In this document: in pieces, positions 42,809 through 51,577 of the stretch | How positions within the stretch are numbered: the stretch's first letter is position 1 | Layout of the letters: each line of letters starts with the position of its first letter | Assembly (NCBI GenBank): GCA_041687075.1 | Contig: JAWLCO010000004.1 | Span: 1-64,000 of the forward strand | DNA: 64,000 bases | Direction of reading: 5' to 3' | Origin: ZC4RG25 sp041687075 | GTDB taxonomy: Bacteria; Pseudomonadota; Alphaproteobacteria; Rhizobiales; Hyphomicrobiaceae | Notes under the pieces: model-generated | What the model saw: the letters and a program-made list of their open reading frames with translations, nothing else | Told to the model about the DNA's origin: nothing | Database searches by the model: none | Made by a program: the position numbers and the translations under genes

Positions 42809-43732
42809 CTAGAACGTCAGCGCGCCTTTCGCTTTCGCCTCGCCTTCGGGCTCGACGTGGATCAGCACTTCTGCGCCTTCGATTTCGTCGGAAAGAGCAT
42901 TCTCCAGGCGGTCGCAGATTTCATGTGCTTCGCTGACCGGCATCGTGCCGGGCACGACGAGGTGGAACTCGATGAACGTGGCACGGCCGGCCATTCGGGT
43001 GCGCAGGTCATGGATCTGCAAGGCGCCATCGCCATTGACGGAGATCACCTCGCGGATCCGGGCCAGCATCTCGCCGGCGACGGCCGCATCCATCAGGCCG
43101 CTCATGGATTGCGAGATTATTCGCCAGCCAACCCAGAGGATGTGTAAGGCAACTGCGGCAGCCAGCAGCGGGTCGAGCAGGAGCCATCCGGTCCCCAAGG
43201 CCAGAACCAGGCCGACGATCACCCCCGCGGAGGTCCCGACGTCTGCCAGCAGATGCCATCCGTCGGCGACGATCGCTGGCGAGCGCAGTGCGCGGCCGCG
43301 GCGGATGAGATGCCAGGCCCATGCTGCGTTGAAGGCTCCAGCAACGGCGTTGACTGCCAGGCCTTCTGCCGGCGCTGTCAGGGCGCGCGGGTTCAGCCAA
43401 GCGTCATAAGCCTGATACAGGATGAGCAGCGCCGCGAGCAGGATCAACGCCCCTTCGAGCCCCGCGGCGAAATACTCCGCCTTGTGGTGCCCGAACTGGT
43501 GGCCGCGATCTGCCGGGCGCTCGGCGACCCGGACGGCAACCAGCGCCGCGACCGCCGTCACCACGTTGACGATGCTTTCGAGCGCATCGGAGTAGAGCGC
43601 GACGCTGCCAGTCAGCAGATAAGCGACGTACTTCAGCCCCATCACAGCGAAGGCGACCGCGATGCTTGCCGAAGCGAGCCTGCTGAGGCTGCCTGCCTGC
43701 CGCTCTTGCGCTGGTAGACTGACTGGCGTCAC
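42809..43732 (-). CDS. Cation diffusion facilitator family metal exporter
   Basis: This 307-residue antiporter has six helices and a cytoplasmic ferredoxin-like C-terminal domain (about 215-300). The transport site in helix 2 reads YSDALES (47-53) and in helix 5 DGWHLLAD (157-164), giving D49 with H160 and D164; the family's second helix-2 aspartate is Ser53. HQFGHHKAE (78-86) follows. Helix 5 His/Asp favours zinc, cobalt or iron, by family knowledge. The start is a GTG at 43732 with AGGA in front. The gene is monocistronic. Confidence 0.9.
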   Translation of the reverse strand: MTPVSLPAQERQAGSLSRLASASIAVAFAVMGLKYVAYLLTGSVALYSDALESIVNVVTAVAALVAVRVAERPADRGHQFGHHKAEYFAAGLEGALILLAALLILYQAYDAWLNPRALTAPAEGLAVNAVAGAFNAAWAWHLIRRGRALRSPAIVADGWHLLADVGTSAGVIVGLVLALGTGWLLLDPLLAAAVALHILWVGWRIISQSMSGLMDAAVAGEMLARIREVISVNGDGALQIHDLRTRMAGRATFIEFHLVVPGTMPVSEAHEICDRLENALSDEIEGAEVLIHVEPEGEAKAKGALTF

Positions 43733-43947
43733 AGTCCTGAAATCCCTGCGAAGGAAGGGCTCTTTATTGATTGATCGCCCGTTCGATCAACGCGGCGAAT
43801 TCCCGCTGCAAAGGCACGAGGCCGGTGAATTCTCCACAGCCGGTGCCCTGGCAGACATTCCCCGGCCCTTTAGAATCAGTGCTTACCTGCCATGCTCTGG
43901 CCGTCTTGCAACCGGCGGACCGGTCAGCCGCTGTTGGGGGGTGAGGC

Positions 43948-44778
43948 ATGGCGAATTTCACGACGCACATTGCGGTCGGGACCGTGGTCAGCGGCGGACT
44001 GGCGACGCTGACCCTTGCGGCCGACGTCATCGCCCCGGAGAATCTCATCGCGGTGACGCTCGCCGGGGTGCTGGGCAGCGTGCTGCCGGATATCGATCTC
44101 AAGGATTCGAGGCCGAGCCGGGCCCTTTTCTCGGGCTTGGCTATTTTTTTGTCATTCTGCGTGCTGTTTGCTGTCGCCTACAGGTATTCCATCGCCGAGA
44201 TGTGGCTGTTGTGGCTCGGCTCGTTCGTGCTGTTCCGATATGGTGGAGAGGCTGTTTTCCACAGGTTCTCCTATCATCGCGGAATCTGGCACTCGATCCT
44301 GGCGGGGCTGCTGTTCTGGTTCCTGACGGCGATTGTTTTCAAGGAGGTGCTCGGCCGCCATGAAGGAGTTGCGTGGCTTGCCGGCGGCTTTCTGTTCGTC
44401 GGCTATATCACCCATCTCGTTCTGGACGAGATTTTCAGTGTCGACGTGCTCGATACGCGGTTAAAGGCATCGTTCGGCTCGGCGCTCAAGCTTTATGACG
44501 GCCGAAAGCCGGGAGACACGGCCATCGTCGCCATTATCGCCGCCGCGCTCTTCACTATGACGCCGTCTGCCAAGCCCTTCGTCGACGGGATTGCCTCGCG
44601 CGAGCTTTGGGCCGGTTTGCAGCAAAAGCTGCTTCCGCAGAACAAGTGGTTCGGGCTGGTCGGTTCGCTTGATGAATTGGCTCATCAGCCGCAGGCCGGA
44701 TCGGAAATCGCCACCGGATCAATCGATGGAGACGCCGCTACGGATAACGAGGCTCTGTCCGGCCAGCAGCCTGAGTAG
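43948..44778 (+). CDS. YdjM/DUF457-type inner-membrane metal-dependent hydrolase-like protein
   Basis: This 276-residue protein has an N-terminal TTHIAVG, then DIDLKDS, and helices bearing HRGIWHSILAG and YITHLVLDE. These His/Asp residues match the predicted metal site of the YdjM (PF04307) family, whose reaction is unproven. About five helices are predicted, with a soluble tail of some 70 residues. The last 41 bases overlap the 3' end of the opposing gene. Confidence 0.85.
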   Translation: MANFTTHIAVGTVVSGGLATLTLAADVIAPENLIAVTLAGVLGSVLPDIDLKDSRPSRALFSGLAIFLSFCVLFAVAYRYSIAEMWLLWLGSFVLFRYGGEAVFHRFSYHRGIWHSILAGLLFWFLTAIVFKEVLGRHEGVAWLAGGFLFVGYITHLVLDEIFSVDVLDTRLKASFGSALKLYDGRKPGDTAIVAIIAAALFTMTPSAKPFVDGIASRELWAGLQQKLLPQNKWFGLVGSLDELAHQPQAGSEIATGSIDGDAATDNEALSGQQPE

Positions 44779-45343
44779 AGTGGCTCAATTCCGGCTGCGT
44801 TTCGCCTTTTCCTAGATGAGTACTGACGAGCCTGGCAGCGCCCCGGGCCGCCTCGACTCCTCGGGGAAAACCGCTGCGGTCATGATAGTCGCGCGACATT
44901 CCGTTGCTCTGCTTGTGCTGCTGGCGGACAGCCTGTGCGGTGAGCGCATCGAGCAGCATTGCGCCGGCCACCATTGCCATTGCCATCCCGGCATTTCCCC
45001 GTTGCGGATTGTCCTCGCCCATTGCCGGTACGAGCGCGGCGAGGTCCACGGCATCGCCGGCCACCCGGCTCCAGAGACCCATCTCCTTGTCGACTGAGAG
45101 GCACAGAACGCCCGCACCGATCTCCCGCACCCCGCATGCCCTCACGAAACTCTCCGACCCTTCCAGGCCCAATGCGCGGGTGATGCGCCCAGGGGCTACG
45201 ATCTCCGCAAGTCCGAGCCCGATGCTGAACCAGCCGAGCATGCGGGCAAGCTGATCCGCCGTGCTCAGGGAACTTGGGCCGGTCTCGATGACGCGCGGCT
45301 CGCCCTCGTAGCGCACGAGGTCGGAAACATGGGTCATGGCCAT
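44738..45343 (-). CDS. Hypothetical membrane protein beside alcohol dehydrogenase
   Basis: This 201-residue protein has a central hydrophobic region (LGWFSIGLGLAEIVAPGRI... VRACGVREIGAGVLCL... AMAMVAGAMLLDAL) predicted to span the membrane three or four times and a charged tail of about 60 residues. Similar N-terminal regions occur in proteins annotated cyclase/dehydrase or DUF4267-like in rhizobia, where they often neighbour a zinc alcohol dehydrogenase, as here (17 bases upstream). The function is unknown. Its 3' end overlaps the opposing YdjM-like gene by 41 bases. Confidence 0.75.
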   Translation of the reverse strand: MAMTHVSDLVRYEGEPRVIETGPSSLSTADQLARMLGWFSIGLGLAEIVAPGRITRALGLEGSESFVRACGVREIGAGVLCLSVDKEMGLWSRVAGDAVDLAALVPAMGEDNPQRGNAGMAMAMVAGAMLLDALTAQAVRQQHKQSNGMSRDYHDRSGFPRGVEAARGAARLVSTHLGKGETQPELSHSTQAAGRTEPRYP

Positions 45344-45360
45344 GAGGAGCCTCTTTTCGT

Positions 45361-46536
45361 TCAGGGCTTGAGCACGACTTTGATGCAGCTGTCCTGCTTG
45401 TCTCGGAAAAGATTGTACAGCTCAGGCCCGTCCTCGAGCCCGCCCGTGTGGGTGATGACGAACGAGGGATCGATGTCGCCCTTCTCGATCAGCCGCAGCA
45501 GTTCATCGGTCCAGCGATGCACGTGCGTCTGGCCCATGCGGAAGGTAAGACCCTTGTTCATTGCCATGCCGAGGGGGATCTTGTCCGAAAATCCGCCGTA
45601 GACGCCGGGAATGGAAATGATGCCGGCGGGCCGGCAGACATAAATCATTTCCCGGAGAGCATGGGGCCGATCGCTTTCCAGCATGACCATCTGCTTGGCG
45701 CGGTCGTAGACGGTGTCCGGCTGCGAAAGGGAAACGTGGCTCTCCAGCCCGACGCAATCGATGCACTTTTCTGGCCCTTTGCCGCCGGTGAGCTCGTTGA
45801 GGCGCTCGACCACGCTGTCCTTCTCGAAATTGATCGGAATCGCGCCGCCGGCCTCCGCCATGCCGAGCCGATCGGAAAGCCGGTCGATGCCAACCACCTG
45901 CTTCGCGCCGAGCAGGATCGCGCTGCGGATCGCCATCTGACCCACGGGACCGCAGCCCCAGATGGCGACCGTGTCGGTCGGCTCGATGTCGCAATGCACG
46001 GCTGCCTGCCAGCCGGTCGGCAGAATGTCGCTCAGCAACAGCACCTGGTCGTCAGACAGGCTGTCGGGCACTTTGACATGGGTCGTGTCCGCATAGGGCA
46101 CGCGCACGTATTCCGCCTGGCCACCCGGATAGCCGCCGGTCAGGTGCGTATAGCCGAACAGACCCGCGGTCGGATGTCCGAATACCTTTTCGGCCAGATG
46201 CTTGTTCCGGTTCGTCCGTTCGCAGACCGAGAAATTGCCGCGTTTGCACTGATCGCATTCGCCGCAGATGATCGTGAACGGAATGACGACGCGCTCACCC
46301 TTGCGCAGTCTGCCGTCCATCCCCGAGCCAACTTCGACGACCTCGCCCATGGTTTCATGGCCCATGATGTCACCGGGCATCATTGCGGGAATGAAATTGT
46401 GGAAGAGGTGGAGGTCGGAGCCGCAGATCGCGCAACTGGTCACTTTGACGATGGCATCCCGTGGCTCCTGGATCTCGGGGTCCGAGACCGTATCGTACCT
46501 GATATCCTCCTTGCCGTGCCAAACGAGGGCTTTCAT
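45361..46536 (-). CDS. Zinc-dependent alcohol dehydrogenase (glutathione-independent formaldehyde dehydrogenase-like)
   Basis: This 391-residue medium-chain dehydrogenase has catalytic zinc ligands C38 (CAICGSD) and H60-E61 (GHETMGEVVEVG), four structural-zinc cysteines at 91, 94, 97 and 105, and the Rossmann GCGPVGQ near 194-200. The long form with the LSDDQVLLLSDILPTGWQAA stretch belongs to the formaldehyde-dehydrogenase-like branch. It is upstream of and probably co-transcribed with the 201-residue membrane protein. The natural alcohol or aldehyde is unknown. Confidence 0.9.
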   Translation of the reverse strand: MKALVWHGKEDIRYDTVSDPEIQEPRDAIVKVTSCAICGSDLHLFHNFIPAMMPGDIMGHETMGEVVEVGSGMDGRLRKGERVVIPFTIICGECDQCKRGNFSVCERTNRNKHLAEKVFGHPTAGLFGYTHLTGGYPGGQAEYVRVPYADTTHVKVPDSLSDDQVLLLSDILPTGWQAAVHCDIEPTDTVAIWGCGPVGQMAIRSAILLGAKQVVGIDRLSDRLGMAEAGGAIPINFEKDSVVERLNELTGGKGPEKCIDCVGLESHVSLSQPDTVYDRAKQMVMLESDRPHALREMIYVCRPAGIISIPGVYGGFSDKIPLGMAMNKGLTFRMGQTHVHRWTDELLRLIEKGDIDPSFVITHTGGLEDGPELYNLFRDKQDSCIKVVLKP

Positions 46537-46797
46537 CCGTGGCTCCTTGCGGCAGGTGCCGGGCCGCCCATTGTGAAAGGTCCAGCAGGCAAGCGCGTGC
46601 GGCGAGCACCAGGTTCATCTGCATAATGGTCCTTACTCGCGAACCGTTCCCGCTTCGCGCTTGCCGCCGCTGGCCGGAGTCATGGATGCTGCCTCGATAC
46701 TGGTGATCTCAGGCTGCCACACGACAGCATTGCTTCGGGTGTAAGATGGGCCATCCTGCTGTGGCTGCAGCAAGCCACTGCCCCGAGGAAAGGCGCC

Positions 46798-47208
46798 ATG
46801 ACAGTCACGATCTATCACAACCCCGCTTGCGGAACGTCCCGCAACACCCTCGCGATGATCCGGAAGTCGGGCGTGGAGCCGGACGTGGTCGAATACCTGA
46901 AGACGCCGCCGAGCCGGGAGCGTCTCGCCGAGCTGATCCGCGCCATGGGGATCACACCGCGCGAGCTGCTGCGGCGGAAGGGTGCCCCCTACGACGAGCT
47001 GCGGCTCGATGATCCCAAATGGACCGATGATGAACTCATCGACTTCATGATTGCCCATCCGGTTTTGATCAATCGGCCCATCGTGGTGACGCCGAAAGGC
47101 GTCAGGCTCTGCCGCCCGTCCGAGGTGGTGCTGGAGATCCTGCCGAACCCGGACATCGGGCAGTTCACCAAGGAGGACGGTGAGGTGGTCGGTGGCCGTA
47201 AGCGTTGA
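46798..47208 (+). CDS. arsC: Arsenate reductase, glutaredoxin-dependent (ArsC)
   Basis: ArsC reduces arsenate to arsenite using glutaredoxin. The 136-residue protein has the active Cys11 in NPACGTSRNT and the anion-binding arginines in INRPIVVTPKGVRLCRP. AGGAAAGGCGCC precedes the ATG. It is not accompanied by arsB, acr3 or arsR in the window; it stands next to an alcohol dehydrogenase gene on the other strand. Confidence 0.92.
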   Translation: MTVTIYHNPACGTSRNTLAMIRKSGVEPDVVEYLKTPPSRERLAELIRAMGITPRELLRRKGAPYDELRLDDPKWTDDELIDFMIAHPVLINRPIVVTPKGVRLCRPSEVVLEILPNPDIGQFTKEDGEVVGGRKR

Positions 47209-47234
47209 ACGGACGGGCCGGCTGTCCGGCTCTG

Positions 47235-47360
47235 CCACCCGTAAGCGTCATGCCCCGACTACCGCGGTTTGCGGCTTTGCCGCGTCCCATTCGATGTGCT
47301 TGCCGAAGTCGTAGCGGAGCTCGTGCAGAGTGGTAGCGAAACCCCAGGTTGCACCTCTGG
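47235..47360 (-). pseudogene. Possible 3' remnant of an unidentified gene
   Basis: On the minus strand a frame ending at a TGA near 47250 reads ATWGFATTLHELRYDFGKHI and a short further tail, which looks like real protein. There is no ATG or GTG with a ribosome-binding site upstream in frame. I do not recognise it. It may be the tail of a decayed gene. Confidence 0.3.
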
Positions 47361-47410
47361 CGTTGCTCCTGATTCCTACGGGCGCGGCTGAACGGAAGCA
47401 CCGAAGGAAC

Positions 47411-47617
47411 TCAGTGACCGCCGTTCAGAAAGGGTGTGCAGCCGCTTTCCCGGCGGGGACGGGACTGGGTGGTCGGCGTGCGGGTCACGGTCGTGCTGAC
47501 CCCGCCCCGGGCGATCGTCTCCGTGGCATTGACGGCGGCCGGCTTCAGTGCGCGGGTCACTTTCAAGAGCTCGACCTTCTGCCGTCGCTGGACAGCGACG
47601 GTGGCCGGCCTGATCAT
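47411..47617 (-). CDS. Weak candidate small protein (68 residues)
   Basis: An ATG at 47617 opens a 68-residue frame rich in Ala, Thr and Arg (MIRPATVAVQRRQKVELLKV at the start; GCTPFLNGGH at the end). No hydrophobic segment and no good ribosome-binding site are seen. It is listed because the rest of the 474-base gap between arsC and the gamma-glutamyltransferase gene holds no better gene. Confidence 0.25.
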   Translation of the reverse strand: MIRPATVAVQRRQKVELLKVTRALKPAAVNATETIARGGVSTTVTRTPTTQSRPRRESGCTPFLNGGH

Positions 47618-47682
47618 GGTCTCAACTATTACCTTGCGTCAGCCCACTGCCGCCGGGCAGGTGAATTGCGGAGCGTTGAGAC

Positions 47683-49539
47683 ATGAACCGGGACGATCGG
47701 GAGCAGTCGGCAGCAGGATCGAACCAGCGGCCATCGCTTATCAATCCCAACCCGTTCACCACCAGACCCGAGATCGATGGTACCTTCGGAGTCGTCACCT
47801 CGACGCACTGGATCGCCACCGCGGTGGGCATGAGCATCCTCGAGAAGGGCGGGAACGCTTTCGATGCCGGCGTTGCGGCTGCATTCACGCTGCAAGTGGT
47901 GGAGCCGCACCTCAACGGCCCAGGCGGCGACGTGCCGGTGATGCTCTGTGATCAGCGCAAGGGCAGCCCGGAGGTGGTTTGCGGTCAGGGCCCCGCGCCC
48001 GCTGGGGCGACGATTGCGCATTACCGGGGGCACCTGGGTCTCGACATCGTGCCGGGCACGGGGCTGCTCGCCGCCTGCATTCCAGGCACGTTCCCCAGCT
48101 ACATGCTGATCCTGCGCGACTACGGCACCATGCGGCTGCGCGACGTAATGGAGCCCGCCATCGGCTACGCTCTGAACGGGCATCCGTTGGTCGAGCGTGC
48201 ATCGGCGACGATTGCCACGGTGGCGGAGTTGTTCACGGAGCACTGGCCAACGTCCGCAGCCGCCTACCTGCCGGGCGGCAACATCCCGGAGGCAGGGACG
48301 ATCTTCCGCAATAAGCGGCTTGCTGAGACGTACTTGCGAATTCTCACCGAAGCGGAAGCCGGCGGCGGTGGGCGTGAGGCGGAGCTCGACCGGGCGACGA
48401 GAGCCTGGAGCCAGGGCTTCGTCGCCGAGGCAATCGACCGCTTCTGCCGGACTGAGGAGGTGATGGACGTTACCGGACGGCCACATCGCGGCGTGCTCAC
48501 CGGCGAAGACATGGCCCGATGGCAGCCGACCATCGAGGCGCCGATCCACTACGATTATGGCCGCTACCGGGTGTTCAAGCCCGGTCCGTGGACGCAGGGA
48601 CCCGTGTTGCTGCAGATGCTGGCCCTGCTCGACGGTTACGGCTTCGACCGCGTTGATCCGACGGACGCCGATTTCATCCACACGTGGATCGAATGCGCGA
48701 AGCTTGCCTATGCCGACCGCGAGGCGTTCTACGGAGATCCAAGTTTCGTCGACGTGCCGCTGGAGACGCTGCTGTCCAAGACATACAACGCGGAACGCCG
48801 AAACCTTGTCGATCCGCTCCGGGCGTCGCTCGACCAGCGGCCCGGCCGCATTGCCGGCTTCGGCGGCGAAGTCGTCATGAAGGGCACCGCCGATCGGAGG
48901 ACCGCGGTTTCCGCTGCGGGTGCCGGTGAGCCGACGGTCGGTCGCCTGGGCGAGGTGAACGGTGATACGGTCCACGTCGACGTGATCGACAGGCACGGCA
49001 ATATGTTCTCGGCCACGCCCTCGGGCGGCTGGCTGCAGTCCTCGCCGGTGATCCCCGACCTCGGCTTCCCGCTCGGCACGCGCGCGCAGATGTTCTGGCT
49101 GGAGGAGGGGCTGCCGGCCTCGCTCGCACCGGGAAAGCGTCCCCGCTCGACGCTATCCGTCGGCATGGCGTTGCGCGACGGTGAGCCGTATCTCATCTGG
49201 GGCACTCCGGGCGGTGACCAGCAGGACCAGTGGAGCTGCCAATTCTTTCTGCGCCACGTGCATGCGGGCCTCAATCTCCAGGAGTCGATCGATGCCCCGG
49301 CCTGGCACATCGAGCATTTCCCCGCTTCCTTCTGGCCCAGGGCGGCGCGCCCGGGCGTGGTGGTGGTCGAGGACCGCCTGCCTCAGCGCACCATCGCCGA
49401 GCTGCGCCGCCGTGGTCACACCGTCGAGGTCGGCGGGAGCTGGACGGAAGGAAGGCTGACAGCTGCCAGCCAGGAGGGCGTTCGCCGCAAAGCCGCCGCG
49501 AATCCGCGCGGTATGCAGGGTTATGCTGCGGGGAGGTGA
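47683..49539 (+). CDS. Gamma-glutamyltransferase family protein
   Basis: This 618-residue Ntn hydrolase precursor should cleave itself at Thr429 (NGDTVHVDV), which becomes the nucleophile of the small subunit. The large-subunit segments HWIATAVGMSILEKGGNAFDA and EPHLNGPGGD and the small-subunit SATPSGGW are in place. It has no signal peptide, so it is probably cytoplasmic, unlike the glutathione-degrading GGT of E. coli. It heads a run with a DUF1028 protein and an MFS carrier on the same strand (50 bases, then overlap), suggesting uptake or use of a gamma-glutamyl or acylated amino compound. Confidence 0.92.
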   Translation: MNRDDREQSAAGSNQRPSLINPNPFTTRPEIDGTFGVVTSTHWIATAVGMSILEKGGNAFDAGVAAAFTLQVVEPHLNGPGGDVPVMLCDQRKGSPEVVCGQGPAPAGATIAHYRGHLGLDIVPGTGLLAACIPGTFPSYMLILRDYGTMRLRDVMEPAIGYALNGHPLVERASATIATVAELFTEHWPTSAAAYLPGGNIPEAGTIFRNKRLAETYLRILTEAEAGGGGREAELDRATRAWSQGFVAEAIDRFCRTEEVMDVTGRPHRGVLTGEDMARWQPTIEAPIHYDYGRYRVFKPGPWTQGPVLLQMLALLDGYGFDRVDPTDADFIHTWIECAKLAYADREAFYGDPSFVDVPLETLLSKTYNAERRNLVDPLRASLDQRPGRIAGFGGEVVMKGTADRRTAVSAAGAGEPTVGRLGEVNGDTVHVDVIDRHGNMFSATPSGGWLQSSPVIPDLGFPLGTRAQMFWLEEGLPASLAPGKRPRSTLSVGMALRDGEPYLIWGTPGGDQQDQWSCQFFLRHVHAGLNLQESIDAPAWHIEHFPASFWPRAARPGVVVVEDRLPQRTIAELRRRGHTVEVGGSWTEGRLTAASQEGVRRKAAANPRGMQGYAAGR

Positions 49540-49589
49540 AATAGGTCCTCGCTCGTAGAGGACAATCCGGAAACCGCGAGGCACGTGTC

Positions 49590-50303
49590 ATGACCTGGTC
49601 GATCATCGCGCGGGATGAGGCAACAGGGCGGGTCGGGATCATCGCGGCAAGCCGGTTCTTCGCCATCGGCGCCGTGGTGCCTCACATCAAGACAGGCGTC
49701 GGCGCGATTGCCACGCAGGCATTCATCAATCCCTTCTATGGTCCGCAGGGCCTCGCCCTGCTGCAGGCAGGCGCTACCGCCGAGAATGCGGTCAAGTTTC
49801 TGACGGGCGGAGATAATGGCCGCGATCACCGGCAGGTGCACGTCATGGATCGGGATGGCAGTTTCTCCGCTTTCACCGGGGCGGCCTGCATCGACTGGTG
49901 CGGTCATCGCATCTGCCCGCATTTTTCCGTGGCCGGCAACATGCTGGCGGGTCCGGAAGTCGTCGAGCGCACCATCGAGACCTACGAGGCCAACCAGGAC
50001 ATGCCCTTCGCCCGCCGGCTGATCGCAGCCATGAAGGCCGGAGAAGAAGCGGGCGGCGACAGCCGTGGCAGGCAATCGGCCGCCCTGCTGATCCATGATC
50101 AACAGGACTACCCGCTGCTCGACATCCGGGTCGATGACCACCCCGATCCGCTGCGCGAACTGGAGCGTCTCGAGGCGGTCGCGCGCGAGCACTGGGTGCA
50201 TTTCCGCCGCTTCATGCCGAGCAAGGAGAATCCGGCCGGACTTGCGGATCGTTTGGATCTCCAGGACCGGATCGCGGCATCGATTGCCGAAGGCTACGAA
50301 TGA
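49590..50303 (+). CDS. DUF1028 family (Ntn-hydrolase-like) protein
   Basis: This 237-residue protein matches DUF1028 with TWSIIARDEATGRVGIIAAS at the start, PHIKTGVGAIATQAFINPFYG and CPHFSVAGNMLAG. The family has an Ntn-hydrolase-like fold and no proven reaction. It sits 50 bases after the gamma-glutamyltransferase gene and overlaps an upstream in-frame start of the MFS gene. A peptidase or amidohydrolase role with its neighbour is inferred from context only. Confidence 0.88.
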   Translation: MTWSIIARDEATGRVGIIAASRFFAIGAVVPHIKTGVGAIATQAFINPFYGPQGLALLQAGATAENAVKFLTGGDNGRDHRQVHVMDRDGSFSAFTGAACIDWCGHRICPHFSVAGNMLAGPEVVERTIETYEANQDMPFARRLIAAMKAGEEAGGDSRGRQSAALLIHDQQDYPLLDIRVDDHPDPLRELERLEAVAREHWVHFRRFMPSKENPAGLADRLDLQDRIAASIAEGYE

Positions 50304-50347
50304 TGCCAGATCTGTGCCGGGGAAAACGGCCTGAAGGAGCAAGAGCA

Positions 50348-51577
50348 ATGACACACGCCGCGAATCGTGACCGCGTGCATTTCCTGTTCCTCAACGTGGG
50401 CCATTTTCTCGACCACCTGCTCACGCTGGTCTTCGCGACCGTTGCGGCGCTTGCGCTCACGCGCGAGTGGGGCCTGAGCTATTCGGCGCTCATTCCTTAC
50501 GCGACGCCGGGTTTCGTGGCGTTCGGCGTGTTCGCGTTGCCGGCAGGCTGGCTTGCCGACAAGTGGAGCCGGGAAGGGATGATGGCGGTGTTCTTCGTCG
50601 GCATCGGGCTGGCGGCGATCGCCACCGGCTTCGCCCGCACGCCGATCGAGGTGGGCATCGGCCTGTTCATCATCGGCATCTTCGCAGCGATCTACCACCC
50701 GGTGGGGCTTGCCCTGCTGGTCGAACGCGCATCGAAGACCGGAACCGGCATGGCCATCGGCATCAACGGTGTCTGGGGCAACCTCGGCGTGGCCAGCGCG
50801 GCGTTGATCACAGGATACTTCATCGACAACGGCGGCTGGCGGCTCGCCTTCATCGCTCCTGGGATAGCCTCGGTGCTGATCGGGCTCAGCTATGTCTCGC
50901 TCTTTCACGCCGAGATGCGCCCTGGAGCTGCCAACGGGCGGAGCAAGTCGAATGGCTCTGCCGCGCCCCTCCCGCAGGATCTCCGGTCGCTGCTCATCCG
51001 GCTTTCCGCCATCATCTTCTTCACGACGGCCGTTTCCGGCATCGTGTTCCAGTCGACGACCTTCGCCTTGCCCAAGGTGTTCGACGAGCGGCTGACGGGG
51101 ATCGCGGGCTCGGCGACGCTGATCGGCTGGCTCGCATTCCTCGTGTTTGCCATCGCCTCCGTTGCGCAAATCATCGTTGGCCGATTGCTCGATCGGTATG
51201 GGCCGCGTACGGTATTCATCGGCGCGGCTTTGATCCAGCTTGTCTTCTTCTCGCTGATGCCGGGTCTGGTCGACTGGGCTGCGCTGATCGTTGCAATCGC
51301 CTTCATGCTGGGTGCGTTCGGGCAGATTCCGATCAACGACTACATGATCGGCAAGCTCGCACGCTCCGACATGCGCGCGTCCATCTACGGCGTCCGGTAT
51401 ATCGTGAGCTTCGCCGTGCTGGCGGCCGCGCTGCCGCTGATCGCCTGGATCCATCAGGGCTGGGGCTTCGATCGCCTGTTTCAGGTGCTCGCCGTGGCGG
51501 CCGGTGCCATCCTGGTGGCCGTCTGGCTGCTTCCGCGGCGACTGCCCGACCCCGAGCCGGTCCCTGCGACCGCTTAG
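50348..51577 (+). CDS. MFS transporter
   Basis: This 409-residue carrier has 12 helices. It starts VHFLFLNVGHFLDHLLTLVF and has the loop GWLADKWSREG; helix 4-5 has YHPVGLALL, the fosmidomycin-resistance-like pattern (AIYHPVG). AAGGAG lies eight bases before the ATG at 50348; a weaker start at 50300 would overlap the DUF1028 stop. It is probably in one operon with the gamma-glutamyltransferase and DUF1028 genes and may move their substrate or product. Confidence 0.87.
   Translation: MTHAANRDRVHFLFLNVGHFLDHLLTLVFATVAALALTREWGLSYSALIPYATPGFVAFGVFALPAGWLADKWSREGMMAVFFVGIGLAAIATGFARTPIEVGIGLFIIGIFAAIYHPVGLALLVERASKTGTGMAIGINGVWGNLGVASAALITGYFIDNGGWRLAFIAPGIASVLIGLSYVSLFHAEMRPGAANGRSKSNGSAAPLPQDLRSLLIRLSAIIFFTTAVSGIVFQSTTFALPKVFDERLTGIAGSATLIGWLAFLVFAIASVAQIIVGRLLDRYGPRTVFIGAALIQLVFFSLMPGLVDWAALIVAIAFMLGAFGQIPINDYMIGKLARSDMRASIYGVRYIVSFAVLAAALPLIAWIHQGWGFDRLFQVLAVAAGAILVAVWLLPRRLPDPEPVPATA

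Noticed and set aside
45448..46626. 392-residue plus-strand frame opposite the alcohol dehydrogenase
   Set aside because: The zinc-dehydrogenase on the minus strand has all catalytic residues; the plus frame is a shadow.
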